Under the pieces are notes generated by a model. The model saw nothing but the letters and a program-made list of their open reading frames with translations, made no database searches and was not told the DNA's origin. A stretch of DNA of 64,000 bases from assembly GCA_023376005.1 (NCBI GenBank), contig CM042160.1, positions 82,013,402-82,077,401 of the forward strand, written 5' to 3'. The DNA is from Doryteuthis pealeii (lineage: Eukaryota > Mollusca > Cephalopoda > Myopsida > Loliginidae). The position numbers were made by a program, and so were the translations under genes. Shown here in pieces: positions 11,135-22,885 of this stretch; positions within the stretch are counted from its first letter, which is position 1, and each line of letters begins with the position of its first letter.

Positions 11135-11689
11135 TTACATTAATACTTACACCCAGAGAGTGCATATTCTTGTTAGTTTTAATAAACTGAAAATAACCAA
11201 ATTTGTTTTATCATTTCTTTTTTTTTTATCAACCATGATTTGTCATTAGACCAAAACTATTTCACTAGATTCCTATTTCTCTACATTATATAGTGAAATT
11301 TCATATTTGCCAATAATTGTGACCAAGTCTGTACACAGGTAACTTGAGAATCTAGAATTTACAGTCTAGTTAATTATTAAACCTTGAACCATAAAGTTGG
11401 TTAACAAAAGTATTTATTACAGGAAAAGAAAAAGAAAACAAATATTAGTTATTTATGCTAACAGAAATAGCAACTATTTGAGCAAGTAAGTTGGTGAATG
11501 TTAAAGTTTTTATTTAAATCACATGGTGAACTTCAGGTTTGGTCACTAAATGAAAAGATAAAATTCTTGTAGGAAATTATTTTGTCAAATTAAACGAGCA
11601 TAAAAAAAGTTCTTCATTTCATAGTTTTCTTTGTCAAATAAGATTTTAAGCTTTATAAGTAAAAAACAAAGTCTATGTAGAGGCCTATT
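11135..11689. other. No supported feature
   Basis: After the SINE target duplication this is AT-rich sequence without a recognisable gene or family. Confidence 0.6.
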
Positions 11690-12296
11690 GTTAGTTGGTT
11701 AGTAAGATTTTACAGCATGTCAACCCCTGTTGGGTTATTTTATGCCAAAGACATTTTGTTTTGTTCATTCTTGATGGGCATTCAAATTTTTCTTTATTTA
11801 AACTCAATTTTTGTTTAAATACATTTCTTTAAACTCATCTTTTTCTATTTAACTTATAATGGACCCTAACACTACCACTCCGGGTCAGAGTGACCTGGAA
11901 GTAATATTGATGAAGGGGTACTTCACATTCATCAAGAGCTCCGAAATTGATTGAAACTTCACCATCAAATAGAGTTTAACGCTATACCCAGGATTCTCGG
12001 CCACCGCTTTCTAACACATATATGATAAAAAGGGTTGGGGCTTGCCATAAGAGCAATAGGGTTGGGACAATCATATAGGTGCTAGGGCTTGATGTAACCA
12101 GCCGATTGATCAGAGGGGGCCTCTCCAACTGCCCTTCTAGCCTAAGTAAAAGCAAAAGTGGAGTGTTGCATGTCATGGACTGCTCAGCCACCAAGATTCC
12201 ATTCTTAAGCATCTCAGGTCAACACTCACGACCAACAGGTGGTACCATGGAAATCTTCTCCCTCTGCAGAGGTGCAGTCAGTGTATGATAAAGGCT
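11690..12296 (+). mobile_element. Repeat D, near full length
   Basis: Order of blocks: 'taagattttacagcatgtca', 'tatgccaaagacattttgtt', T-rich stretch, 'ggaccctaacactaccactc', 'gggtacttcacattc', 'tagagtttaacgctataccc', 'gctttctaacacatat', 'ggggcttgccataagagcaa', 'tcagagggggcctctccaac', 'gcatgtcatggactgctcag' and 'ctctgcagaggtgcagtcag'. The same order defines at least nine copies here. Copy 51560-52139 has a clean 12-bp target duplication, suggesting a retroposon. No tRNA-like promoter or coding frame is evident. Confidence 0.8.
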
Positions 12297-12298
12297 GA

Positions 12299-12543
12299 GC
12301 CGACAGGGTTATTGTCGGTATCAGCTGGACAGCGAGGGAGTCTATCCCCTTTTCGCTAGCACTAGACCAGGGAGATTGTTTTGCTGAGGTGTAGCACCAC
12401 ACTCACCATCAACTCCAAAATGCTTTACCGCACAGATCAGATTACTCAAGCTATGCTACTCATGCGCTGAATTGGCAAGGACCAACATCGGTCATAGAAT
12501 TTTGTGATTCCTAGTCGAATGCTCTACTGATCGAGCAGACTGT
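12299..12543 (-). mobile_element. SINE-1 copy
   Basis: Reverse orientation: it begins with the element's 3' end ('tattgtcggtatcagctgga') and ends with the inverse tRNA-like head ('gctctactgatcgagcagac'). It directly follows repeat D. Confidence 0.85.
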
Positions 12544-12554
12544 CCCTGTAAACT

Positions 12555-12800
12555 TATTGAATTTAAAATACGGTCGGATCTTCACCTACAAGTGGCCAAA
12601 CTTATGAGTTTTCTGAGTTACAAGCTGTCACTCTGTCAATTTTTGGCTTTGATAGCTAAAATTTGAAGTACGAGCAAGCTTCAGATACGCTTATGTTAAT
12701 GAATTCACTGAAAGTTTCCCAATTTATTACGTCAAAGAAAAATATTATTCATAAAAAATAAACATTAAGACACGTTATAGCACATAATTCTTCATTACAG
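12555..12800 (+). repeat. Repeat P copy
   Basis: 'aacttatgagttttctgag', 'tcaatttttggctttgatag', 'taaaatttgaagtacgagca', 'agcttcagatacgcttatgt' and 'agcacataattct' appear in the same order at 56193-56412. The function is unknown. Confidence 0.75.
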
Positions 12801-12927
12801 TCGATTTTATCATGTTTTTTTTTATACAATACACTGCTATTTAATTGTTCTTATTTAAAAACGTAACAAAAAAATTAGAGTGTTGGGGGGGGGCTGGAAC
12901 GGATTAAAGGCATTTCAGTTTATCTTC

Positions 12928-13398
12928 ATACACACAGTCATACACACATACATATACGTGTATATTATACCATGCATATACACACAGATAGTCATACATG
13001 CACACATATACACGCATATATATATATAAATATACACACACACCCACATAGACACACACGCACACAGACACATACACATATATATACACACATACACATA
13101 CATACACACACACACATATATACATATACACACACACATATATACATATATACACACACACACACACACATATATACACACACACACACATACACATATA
13201 CACACACACACACACATATACACACATACACACACACACACATATACACACATATACACACACACACACATATACACACTATACACACACACACACACAC
13301 ATATACACATATATATACACACACACACACATATACATACACACACATACAATATACATACACACACACACACAATATACACATACACACACACACAC

Positions 13399-13440
<42 letters not shown>
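12928..13440. repeat. Long (CA)n/(TA)n compound microsatellite
   Basis: About 510 bases of CA and TATACA units with scattered variants (CG, TC, TG near the left end; purest CA at the right end). Open frames of up to 173 codons cross it on both strands, but they are H/T/I/Y or C/V/Y/M repeats of no coding value. Confidence 0.97.
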
Positions 13441-13442
<2 letters not shown>

Positions 13443-16400
13443 ATATACTTGTTTTTAAGAAAGGAAAAAAGCTTTAAATAAAGTGGATAGTTAAGTGAAT
13501 TCCTAAACAATGTTTAGGAATTCAATTCACATAATAAATTGCTCCCCCACCCCACCCCACCCCATATAAATAATTAAGTCTGAACTTTTAAGTGTGTATT
13601 TTAATTATGAAAAAAACTAACGAAGAATTTACAGAAATAAAACACACACACACAAACATGATATGAAACTTTTTCCCTTAAATTTAAGATCAAAACACCG
13701 ATTTTTTCTTTAACGGCATAAATTTTGAAACCCACAGGTTTCACCCACAACTAATTCATGAAACGGGAATTCTCTACTTTTACGTGGCTAAAGAAAAGAA
13801 AAGAAAAGTTTATTCTGGTGAAATTTAGGCTGAAGATATTTTCCATCTTATAATATAAAGCTTTTTCTCAGAATACATCTCTTAAAAAAAGTATCTACCT
13901 TGAACAAAAATAACTTCTTTTACTGCTACTATGGTGACCTGTCCATGGCTTCTTCATCTCCCACACTTTTGAGAGAGAGGGCATGTCGAGGTGGGGGAGA
14001 GCAATTACGATTGTAAGCTAATTAATTTAATCAAATAAATTGCAACTTAATTTACTAGGCTTTAAAAAAAATAATTTCGTTAGTTGTTAAACATTAGAGA
14101 TGCTGGTTTTTCATTTCTTCCTGGGATTCCTTCTTCCTACAGATTTTCTGTGAGTAGCAGATTAAGTTGGTTTTTTTTGTTTTGTTTTTTGGTAATTTTA
14201 CCTCTCCTCCACCAAAAAGATTCTCTCATCACACCTACCTAACCTAGAGTCACCCTTCCCATCGCCACTACTACTTCAGTCATCATACAGGAATAGGATG
14301 CAAGCTATTTTCATCTTTATTTAAATAATACGATCTACTTAGGTAGAAAATTAAAAGAATATTCCTTTACAATTTTCTTAAATTCAGTTTGGTTTTGTTT
14401 TTTTTTGTTGTTTATTTGGGGGTTATTTTAGGGGGTAAAGGTATTTGTATTCTTGCTTAAAGCAGGAGATGAAGGGGGGGAAGCACTACGCAGGTAAAGA
14501 TTAAAGAAAAATAAGTTACTTATGTTTTAGGTGAACATCTTTAAAAGATTGTTTTTAATTAATCACTAATCCTTCAACCGTTGAGGAAAAAGAATAAGTA
14601 TATGTCAGTATATGAATCTATCTATTTATAGGAGTATAAATATGTTTTAATAATAAATAATCTTTTTGTTGTTGTTTTTAGAAGCATGAAATAAATGAAG
14701 AACAGAAATGGGTTGAATATTATGTTCGAAGTTCCAGTGATTTACCAATAATACATACATACATATAAATACTCATTAGATGCCGACAAAGAAGCATACG
14801 TGGACTCCATAACAACATTATATATATATATATATATATATATACGCATGTTTCTTTTTCGTGAAAATATGGTTTAGGTATGGTTTGGTTATTTTTTGCA
14901 TCCATAAACATTAAACAAACAATCAATAAACATTCTGATTGTTTCATATATTGACAGGGGAAAAAATCCATAGAGGACTCCTCAATGAAATTCGGAAATA
15001 TACCATAAAAATATTGACAGTCATTTTACAAAACACCATCAATTTAGATGACCATCAATAAAAAATATTTAAAAAAAAAAAAATCTTCGGATCACTTTAC
15101 AGAATTTTTTTTAAAATTAGAAAAAAAAAAAAAAAACGTTGTCATAAAAAATAGTTTTGTTGAAAAATAAAATAAAAAATGATAATAAAACACTTTTTTT
15201 TTTAGGTAACATTCGAGCCAGATTGTCAGTTGAAAAATAATTTATAATTTTAACTTAAAATCTCAAATATTTATTGTTCGTTTTATTGATACAATTTTTT
15301 TGTTGATAATTTATTTATATATTTTGTTAATTGATTTTTAATGTTAAGTGACAACAATAGAGACTATCTTTTTCTTTTTCTTTAAATGCAAAGATTTGAA
15401 AGGAAAGTTAAGGAAACAAAAGTTTTCTTGTCTTAAAAATCAATAAATTTAGAGAAACGTGATTTTAATAGAAACAAAAGAAACAATGTCTATTCTATTA
15501 TTTATTCGTTTCAAGTTTTATTTATTTATTTATTCATTTTCTTTATACAATATTTGATGTAGAAAACAAAATCATATGATATGTACATAGTTTAATTTAC
15601 GACTAATAAAAACAGAAAATAATTTATAAACTTGTTAGGTGGGTTAAAAAACAGCTTTTTGATTAGAATTTGTAGATAAATCTTTGATAGTTTCAGGTTT
15701 ATTTATATTTTGATAACAATAAAAATGATTATGAATAAATAAATAAAATGAATAAAATTGAATACAGCTTTCGTTTTTGAATATATAAAATTTTGTTTTT
15801 TTAAAGACATGAAATAATAATAAGATAAGATATAAATAAAGTGAAATAAAATAAAATATCATTAATAAATATATAAAAGATAAACATGAGGTTGAAGCTA
15901 ATGACAATTTTGTCTTTATAAAAAAAAATTCTTTCGTGTTTGTGGGTGTGTTTGTTTAGATGTTTAGATTTACGGTCGAAAAAAATGATTATAAAAAGAT
16001 GAAAAGATTAATAAATAAAAGTTGTTTTTATTTCTTTCTAAAAACTTAATTTTTACTTTTTTGTTTTAATCTCCGGAATGTCAACAACAAAAAATTATAG
16101 TTTAACTTTGTTTTTTTAAAGTACAGAAAATATCTAAAAGTGTCAGATTTTTCTTTCTTTTTCGATAATAATTACAATCCGATGTATTAAATCCGGCATG
16201 TAAGTAAAGAAGAAAGAGATGATAAAAAAAAATCTACAGATGAAAAGAAAAAAGAAAACAAATCCGAAATTTTCGGGGAAAAGAAACAAAAATAATGAAA
16301 GAAAACAAGAAATATATTAGATAAATAAATAAAATATTACTTACAAATATTCAGGGTTTTTAGGGTTTTGTTTTTTCCTTACGAGGAATATCCAATCAAG

Positions 16401-16500
16401 CAATCAATCCTGATTCAAATAAACAAAATTTTAAAAAGCAGCCAGCAGTCGACCTGACAAGACCGAAAGAAAATGAGACTAAGTAAAAGTATATAAAACT
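13441..16500. other. AT-rich non-coding stretch
   Basis: Contains a C-rich run (13543-13563), an 'AAAAG' stretch (13790-13806), a (TA)n tract (14818-14846), many poly(A)/poly(T) runs and ATTT-type repeats (15505-15540). Open frames are short and of biased composition. I see no exon with convincing splice sites and similarity. Confidence 0.6.
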
Positions 16501-16504
16501 AAAA

Positions 16505-16612
16505 AGTCTCTTTCTATCTCTCTTTCCCTCCTCTCTCTCTCTTTCTTTCTTTCCCCCTCTCTGTCTCTCTCTCTCTCTCTCTCTTTCTATCTCTCTCTTT
16601 CCCTCTCGCAGT
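16505..16612. repeat. (CT)n-rich pyrimidine tract
   Basis: CT, CTTT and CCCTCT units for about 105 bases. The minus-strand frame over it is an R/E-rich artefact. Confidence 0.9.
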
Positions 16613-16796
16613 GTGGTGACTGCTTTACCCTCGTTGGCCAAACCATAAATGGTAGCAGGGGAGACGTTTTACGTCATATCCGGTGTCACTGGAAACTCGT
16701 TAACTCAAATATTTGTCCGATTTATCAACTAAATTTTCACTTTAAAAAAATGGTCATGAATTTTTAAATAAAATGAATTTAATTTCTATGAATTTT

Positions 16797-16985
16797 TGAG
16801 GTGAGGCTAGATATTTTGGATTTTGAGGTGAGGCTTGATAATTCGTATTATTTGGATTTTGGATTTCCTATTTTGAGATGAGGCTTGATTATTAGGATTT
16901 TCAGACAGTTATCCTCATCTTTATTGTTACATACGCAACGTTTCGGCAGATGTGCTCTCCGGCTTTCTTTAAAAATCCAAATAAT
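16797..16985 (+). mobile_element. Repeat E fragments
   Basis: 'ttttgaggtgaggcttgat' occurs three times (16797, 16825, 16873), followed by 'cagttatcctcatctttatt', 'cgcaacgtttcggcagatgt' and 'gctctccggctttctt'. This is the left arm of repeat E without the core. Confidence 0.7.
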
Positions 16986-17129
16986 ACAAATGAATTTAAG
17001 AAAAATAATATTTATCATTGATAAACATTAATCATTATAATTATTGTCATCCATTATTATTTATACGTCTTTATATTTTTTTTATTTTAATCATTACTTT
17101 TGATTAATTTTTATGCTAAAAAGAGAATT

Positions 17130-18030
17130 AATTTTTACTAGCAGAATCTGTGGATATAGCACAGTATGATAATTTAATTATTACAATGTTTCATATGTTT
17201 ACTTAAGAGCTATTGCAATATACTTCAATATTTAAAAAGTATAATAATCTTGATTTAACTCTTTCTCACTCTTTTTTTCTTTCTTTCCTTCTTTTCATCT
17301 TTTTATTATGTTCAATTGAAACAGATTAGCATTATCGCCTCTCTCAATCTTTCCCCTACTCTCTTTCTTTCTTTCTTTCCAATTATATTTTTTCTGTGTA
17401 GCATGTCCCTTTTCTTCCCTTTCTTTATTTATAATAAACACTCAATGGTCCATTATTTGCTGAGATGACGACACGTAAAAATAAGAATTCGGCAGATAAG
17501 CAACATCAGATAAATATTTTACATTTTTTGCATTTCTTTTTGTACGATTTGGATGGGCTTATTTTTAATCAGAGGTGTTGCAACAGGATATTGGTTGGAT
17601 AATGAAGGAACATGAGTATTAATATCTATGCATAATAGAGATTCAATCTCTATTTGTCTGTAACCGAAACTACATCACTGCATACATCACAGCAATTTCA
17701 GAAATGAAGTAAGTTCATCAATTTATAGTCAAGATCATTACTACATAAAATAGAGTACACCACTATTATATACCAAGAAAGTTAGTAATCAACATTTGTT
17801 GGTCTACCATGTTTTTTAAAACAAGTTTTAAGAAATACACGCCTGGTATTATTGGTATTATATATGGTTTGTTTTATTTCAATATATATTTAAAGTTATC
17901 TAACGTACAAAGTTTTAAAGTTTTTTGCATTTCATTTTGGATGATTTGGACGGTCTCATTTTTAATTAGGGGGGGGGTGTTGCAAGATGATAATGGCTGT
18001 ACTTTTAAGGAACACGAGTATTAATATATA
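17130..18030 (+). repeat. Repeat F copy and an adjoining partial copy
   Basis: 17150-17640 runs through 'tgtggatatagcacagtatg', 'gagctattgcaatatactt', a CTTT-rich middle, 'gcatgtcccttttcttcc' and 'aaggaacatgagtattaata'. 17640-17740 shares 'ctctatttgtctgtaac' and 'actgcatacatcacagcaat' with 43110-43180. 17925-18025 is a second partial copy ('gatgataatggctgtacttt' and 'aaggaacacgagtattaata'). Confidence 0.75.
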
Positions 18031-18071
18031 GATTCAATATTTTCTTATTCTTTTTATGATTAACTTAAGGT

Positions 18072-18073
<2 letters not shown>

Positions 18074-18112
<39 letters not shown>
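18074..18112. repeat. (TA)n microsatellite
   Basis: Uninterrupted TA run. 18113-18535 to its right is unclassified AT-rich sequence. Confidence 0.95.
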
Positions 18113-18113
<1 letters not shown>

Positions 18114-18539
18114 TAATTATACTATGCTATTGATTATACAATGTTTTACAATTTATTATTTACTAGAAGCGGCTACCTGGTGTCGCCTGGTTGTGGGGTG
18201 GGGTCATAAATGCCCCAGATCCATTATTACTGAATCAGGAGTTGGATCCTCGCAGGATGCCCCATAAAAATTCATATCTAAAAAAAAAAACCTTACATTG
18301 ATCTGGCCTGGTAGGGTGTCAGAAAAAAAAAAGTGCACACACACAGAAAAATTATTGTCTCCTATTTAAAATATTGAATGAAAAAAAATCTATGCTGTTA
18401 CCATTTAGATTTTATTTTTAATTATATGCATGACTATAAATAAAATCTTCATCATTCAAAAAGCAAGATCTGATGATAGTGAATGTATAAATATATTTAC
18501 TTTGTCGTTAATTGTTTTATTTTTGTAGTTTCCTCCGGA

Positions 18540-19105
18540 CATACACACACACATACATCGTTGGCATCCTTCTGTCTACTAAAGACGATGGCGTAGTGTC
18601 CACTTTTTTTTTCTCTCTTCTTTCTATCTGCATCTGCGTGAGTGGCTGAACAGACCAATTTTTGAATGGCAATCTCTGGTGCAGTGACTGCAAACAAACA
18701 GTGATGCTTGCTGGAGTTGCTGTTGTCTCTCCTTCCTTTTGACTCTCTTTTCTGCAGCAGCTACTTTTCTCTCTTTTTCACTCCTTTTCATTCCTTGTTT
18801 GACAAGGAGGCACCAGGTTGCACGGTCTTTTGCATAAGCCTCCCATGGGTTGGTGTTGATGTGGCATGTCTTCATGCAGACATCTTTAAAGCGCAGGTGT
18901 GGTCTCCCTATGGGCCGGGTGCCCTCTACTAATTCGCCATACAATAGATCTTTGGGGGGTGCGACCTTTGTCCATCCTCCTATTGTGACCGAGCCAGTGC
19001 AGGCGTTTCTCACAGATGATGATGGACATGCTGCTCGTTCCAGCATGTCTGTGTTGGGCACTTTGTCCTGCCACCATATGCATAGGATACACACAACTGC
19101 CCTTT
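18540..19105 (-). pseudogene. Non-LTR retrotransposon C-terminus with zinc finger, frameshifted
   Basis: The minus strand encodes the end of a LINE polyprotein. The start region (WWQDKVPNTDMLERA, about 19030-19075) is in one frame. The RLHWLGHNRRMD stretch is in another. The frame then returns to PKDLLYGELVEGTRPIGRPH, followed by LRFKDVC, W-EAYAKDRATW, a basic/Q-rich linker, and FVCSHCTRDCHSKIGLFSHS-R-RC. The last is a C2H2-type finger (C-x2-C, then H and C/H) seen at the C-terminus of several invertebrate LINE ORFs. The RT catalytic core is absent, so the copy is 5' truncated and has at least two frame changes. A GT-rich 3' tail lies at 18540-18560 on the minus strand. Confidence 0.8.
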
Positions 19106-19224
19106 ATATATGTATATAGAGATTATTAAACGTCAAAGTGTTAAAGCCTCTCCAGGCAGTTACAAAGTTAGTGTTAATGAATAAACTGTAACAGATTAAA
19201 TAGTTATTGCCACTACTGCCAGGA

Positions 19225-19385
19225 ACAGTCCATTAAACTGGGGAGGTGTTTGCCTGTTCCACTAACCAATAGTTAACAATGTAAGACAGTTCTAAGTGAC
19301 AGTCATTTCTAGGCTGCAGGTTCAATTCTGGTCAAGGGTGAGAGTAACATAGAATAATAATTAATTAACAGAGATAACTTAATTG
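19225..19385 (+). mobile_element. Repeat E tRNA-like core fragment
   Basis: 'aagacagttctaagtgacag', 'ctaggctgcaggttcaattc' (B-box) and 'gtaacatagaataataatta' match 55620-55715. It has only the core, without arms. Confidence 0.7.
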
Positions 19386-19433
19386 GTTTGTTACTTTATT
19401 CATTGATTAATCGTACTTTGCAAACTAAACAAA

Positions 19434-20131
19434 AATATTGTGTAAGAATTTTTTACTTTAATTATATCATTCATCTTAAAGTTATTTTCATAGTATTTCC
19501 AGGAGCAAAATTTCAGTCTAAAGTTGATTATAGGTGTGACTAAAAGCTAAGTTAGCGGACCATTGCTAGTGAGTTTGTCTAAGTAGTGGGGTCACAGTCA
19601 AGTCTGACGCAATGTTCTTCCAATCAGCAGGCTAAATACTCCCAACTGTATCACGCTCGTCTCACCAACAATATCCAAAATTATTTCTCTATCCCGCTCG
19701 TCTCAACAACAAAATGCTACTGCAGTTGTTCTCTGTCTCGTCTGGGATGGTAAGTCCTTAAAATATACCTCAATCTCACCACAACTGGGCTCCTCACTCA
19801 GAATTGTCCGTGCAGCATGTGCGACACTCGTCAGCACTGCAAGTACGCGTCACTCCTTACAGCGCGACCACCTACATCCGGGTCACTGCTATTTCCTATT
19901 TCACTGCTCGTCCACAGCTCTCACATTCTGAAGGACGCAGGTTCGACTCTAGGTCAGTCCTACACGCCAGGCAAAGCCTAGCTCGCTTCCTTCCAGAATA
20001 CGGCAAGTCTTCACGCCCGCCACTCTCTCTGTCACACCGTGTTGCACGAGGTAGGTCTCCTCTCTCACTACAATATTATGTAAGAATTTTTTGCTTTAAT
20101 TATATCATTCATCTTAAAGTTATTTTCATAG
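19434..20131. repeat. 60-bp direct repeats bracketing repeat H copy 1
   Basis: 19434-19494 and 20072-20131 are a direct repeat of 60 bases with two mismatches ('aatattRtgtaagaattttt' to 'taaagttattttcatag'). The enclosed segment (19555-20060) is repeat H: 'aagtctgacgcaatg', 'actcccaactg', 'aaaatgctactgcag', 'gcagcatgtgcgacactcgt' and 'catccgggtcactg'. It is richer in C and CpG than its surroundings. A 135-codon + strand frame (19804-20211) crosses it but has no recognisable domain. The related copy at 21495-21955 does not keep it, so it is not called a gene. Confidence 0.65.
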
Positions 20132-20133
20132 CA

Positions 20134-20572
20134 TCGACTGCACCTCTGCAGAGGGGTAATATTCCCCCAAATGGGGCCACTTGTTGGCCGTGGGTGGAAC
20201 TAGGTAGATAAGCAGTTCATGACTTGCAATACTCCACTTTGGCCCTATCTTGGGCTAGACGGGCAGTCGGAGAGGCCCCCTCCGATCAACCGGCTGGTCA
20301 CGTCAAGCCCTAGTACCTATATGATTTTCCCAACCCTATTGTCCTTATGGCAAGCCCCAACCCCTTTTTATCCTATGGATGCTAGAAGGTGGTGACTGAG
20401 GGTCTACATGTCCTGGGAATGACGTTAAACTATATCTGATGGTGTGGTTCCAGTTTTGAAGGTTTGGGGAATGTGGAGCACCCCTTCATTACCATTGCAC
20501 CCTGGTCCACTCTGACCAGGAGTGGTAGTACCTGTTAGGGTCCCATCTATGGGTTAAATATAAAAATGTATT
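20134..20572 (-). mobile_element. Repeat D copy
   Basis: Begins with the inverse 3' end ('gactgcacctctgcagaggg') and runs through 'gatcaaccggctggtcacgt', 'ggcaagccccaacccctttt' and 'tgacgttaaactatatctga' to 'cctgttagggtcccatctat'. It lacks the left third of the family. It starts within three bases of the second 60-bp direct repeat. Confidence 0.85.
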
Positions 20573-21490
20573 ATCCATTAGTGAGTTTGCTAGTGAGTTT
20601 GCATGTGAACCCCATTCAGGATTTGAACTCAAGTAACCAAATCCTCATCCTACACCGATAATTTTATGTCATGATCGCTTCTGTAGGGTTAAAAGGTAGT
20701 TGTGGTTATTCTTTGTGCGTGTTCTTAGGGTTTGCTTTTAACCCCCATTATATTTGATGGTTGCGCTGAAAGGAATTCAAGGAAAGAAAAGCAGAGACAA
20801 AGACAAAAGGTAGTTTTGGATTTAGGCTTTATTCTCAGGTCATAGCTACCACGTGGTAAGGAAATTGCTTCCTGACCAGTAGTCATGTCTCGCTCCAGAA
20901 ACGGCTTAAGTCCGAATGGCCGAGAGATCATCTTGGGGGATTGGAAGTGGGTCCTTTTTACCGCACATGCTCAGAGGGTACTTCCAGTGTGAAGGCTCAT
21001 GGGAGTGTTTTTTGTTTCTTTTTACTTAATTTATATTTAATCCCCACACTTTCGTAACCATTTCACTGTATAAAGAAATCTGAGGTATGGGTTATCGTCC
21101 TTGTCTACGAGCCTCTCTATCGAACCAACCAATCACGAGCCAGCATACTTTGGCGGCAAAGCCAAAGAGGCAAATTCTTTCTCCCTCTTTCTGATCGACC
21201 AGCAACGGAGTCAGATCTCAAAAAAGGGTCTCTCTTATATCCAGCAGTACGACCAGAGTAGCCGTAGCAAGGGACTTTGATAATTCCCCTACCTCAGGAT
21301 TTCAGCTAAGTGGTTTATTATTATATGTATAACATTCTGCAGACAAACCAAAGTTTGCAACAATTCTTCCAATAATACATGTCTATTCCCATTCTAAGTT
21401 TGTGTTCATTTTATTCTTTTGACTTGTCTGTCACTCCTCATGGTATAAACCTTCATAACTGTAAGCACCTTAATAAGAATGTTCTCTGGG
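20573..21490. other. Unclassified, with LTR-like traits on the minus strand
   Basis: No gene recognised. On the minus strand a segment starting near 21047 ('gtgtggggattaaatataaa') and running to about 20760 contains 'gaataaagcc', a possible polyadenylation signal. Its start resembles the starts of the two solo LTRs in this window ('tgtaggggatt' and 'tgttggggatt'). No target duplication or second LTR was found, so this is only a candidate. Confidence 0.3.
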
Positions 21491-21494
21491 GGAC

Positions 21495-21955
21495 ACAGTT
21501 AAGTCTGACGCTTTTACTCTCCCAACTGACAAAGTGTTCAGTCTGAAACAATCTCTCCCAACAATGCTGCACTCTTCTCACCAACACTATCAAAATATCT
21601 TTTCTCTCGTCCACTCGTCGCAACAGCCAAAATGCTACTGCAAGCTTTCCGCCAGGTTTGTGAGGGCTGGTCATTATATACACAATTACAGTGTTCATCC
21701 AGGCTCCTTACTCTGACTTGCCCGTTCAGCACGTGCGACATTAATCAGCAAGCGTCAATCCTTCACATCCGGGCCACTCTGGACAGTTTAGTAATTCACC
21801 TGCGTCAGGCCATGACTCACGATCAGGAGGCTGTGAGTTCAATCTCCCCACTCGCCTCTGATCTCATTCTGCATGCCAAACACAGTCGTGCACGCTTCGA
21901 ACCACTATGTTCGTGGTTTCTCTCGCCACACCATTATACCACAATTGCATCCATC
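21495..21955 (+). repeat. Repeat H copy 2
   Basis: Shares with 19555-19900, in order, 'aagtctgacgc', 'ctcccaactg', 'tctcaccaacac', 'aaaatgctactgca', 'caggctccttactctgactt', 'cagcacgtgcgacatt' and 'catccgggccactc'. It is CpG-richer than the neighbouring DNA and contains 'ttatatacacaatta'. It could be a diverged LTR. No coding frame is conserved between the two copies. Confidence 0.6.
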
Positions 21956-22078
21956 TAATCATACTTTTGCAAAAAGGAATAAAACAAAGTTCACAGGATT
22001 TTAAAATAAACTTAAAATCTAATTAAAAACTGAAAAAATACCATAATATTATCAGAATTAGCATGGTGTTAACTTGTA

Positions 22079-22346
22079 GCTAACACCCGTTTATTATAAT
22101 GCACGAGGTTATCTAAAAGAGAGTAACCTAACACAGAATATTTGGTAGAGAGAAAAGACAAGTCAATTAATACTATATAACATTTAATTATACAACATAC
22201 AAAGAGGGAACATAGCTAACACCCAAACTCTTATAATGCATTAGGTTATCTAAAAAGAGGGTAACCTAACACAGAATATTTGGTAGAGAGAAAAGACAAG
22301 TCAATTAATACTATATAACATTTAATTATACAACATACAAGGAGGA
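22079..22346. repeat. Two-copy tandem duplication, period about 134 bp
   Basis: 'gctaacaccc' to 'ttaattatacaacatacaa' occurs at 22079-22203 and 22214-22340 with few differences ('cacgaggttatctaaaagag' versus 'cattaggttatctaaaaaga'). The hAT-like foldback element inserted at the right edge of the second copy. Confidence 0.9.
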
Positions 22347-22354
22347 AACCAAGT

Positions 22355-22877
22355 GGTAATTTATGAGGAAGTGCGTCCCAGTCTCAGGCCTCAGAAATTG
22401 CTACCCGGTGACTATTAAAATAATGTCCCCAGCTATGTGGTCTCGGTGGTGTTACTTGAAAGAAAACAACCAACTTAGGGCGTTAAATGTATTTTAGAGG
22501 GGGGGGGGCTTCTCTTTTTTTGTAGTAATTCTTATTTATTTATCGTAATTTGTTTAGAAATTTATTTATAGAAATTTGTTGTAATTCTTGTTTATTTATA
22601 GAAATTTGTCGTAATTCTTGTTTAGATATGAAGATGGATATCTATCTATCTATCTATCTCAATTTGTTCATTTTTTACTTTGTTTATATATATCTACCCA
22701 CCCATCTCCATCAAAAGAGAAGCCCCCCTCCCTTCTAAAATACATTTAACGCCCTAAGTTGGTTGTTTTCTTTCAAGTAACACAGCCGAGACGACATAGC
22801 TGGGGATGTTATTTTAATAGTCACCAGGTAGCAATTTCTAAGGCAGGAGACCGGGACGCACTTCCTCATAAATTACC
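22355..22877. mobile_element. hAT-like foldback MITE, copy A
   Basis: Long terminal inverted repeats of about 190 bases ('ggtaatttatgaggaagtgc' at the left, its inverse at the right) enclose a short AT/GATA-rich centre. The flanks 22347-22354 and 22878-22885 are the identical 8-mer AACCAAGT. An 8-bp duplication is the signature of hAT transposases. There is no coding capacity, so it was moved in trans. Copy B is at 26245. Confidence 0.88.
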
Positions 22878-22885
22878 AACCAAGT

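Noticed and set aside
12904..13510. Four overlapping open frames of 121-173 codons on both strands
   Set aside because: They are translations of a (CA)/(TA) microsatellite with two- to four-letter amino acid composition.
19804..20211. 135-codon + strand frame as a protein gene
   Set aside because: It crosses from repeat H through a direct repeat into inverse repeat D, and the frame is not kept in the second H copy.
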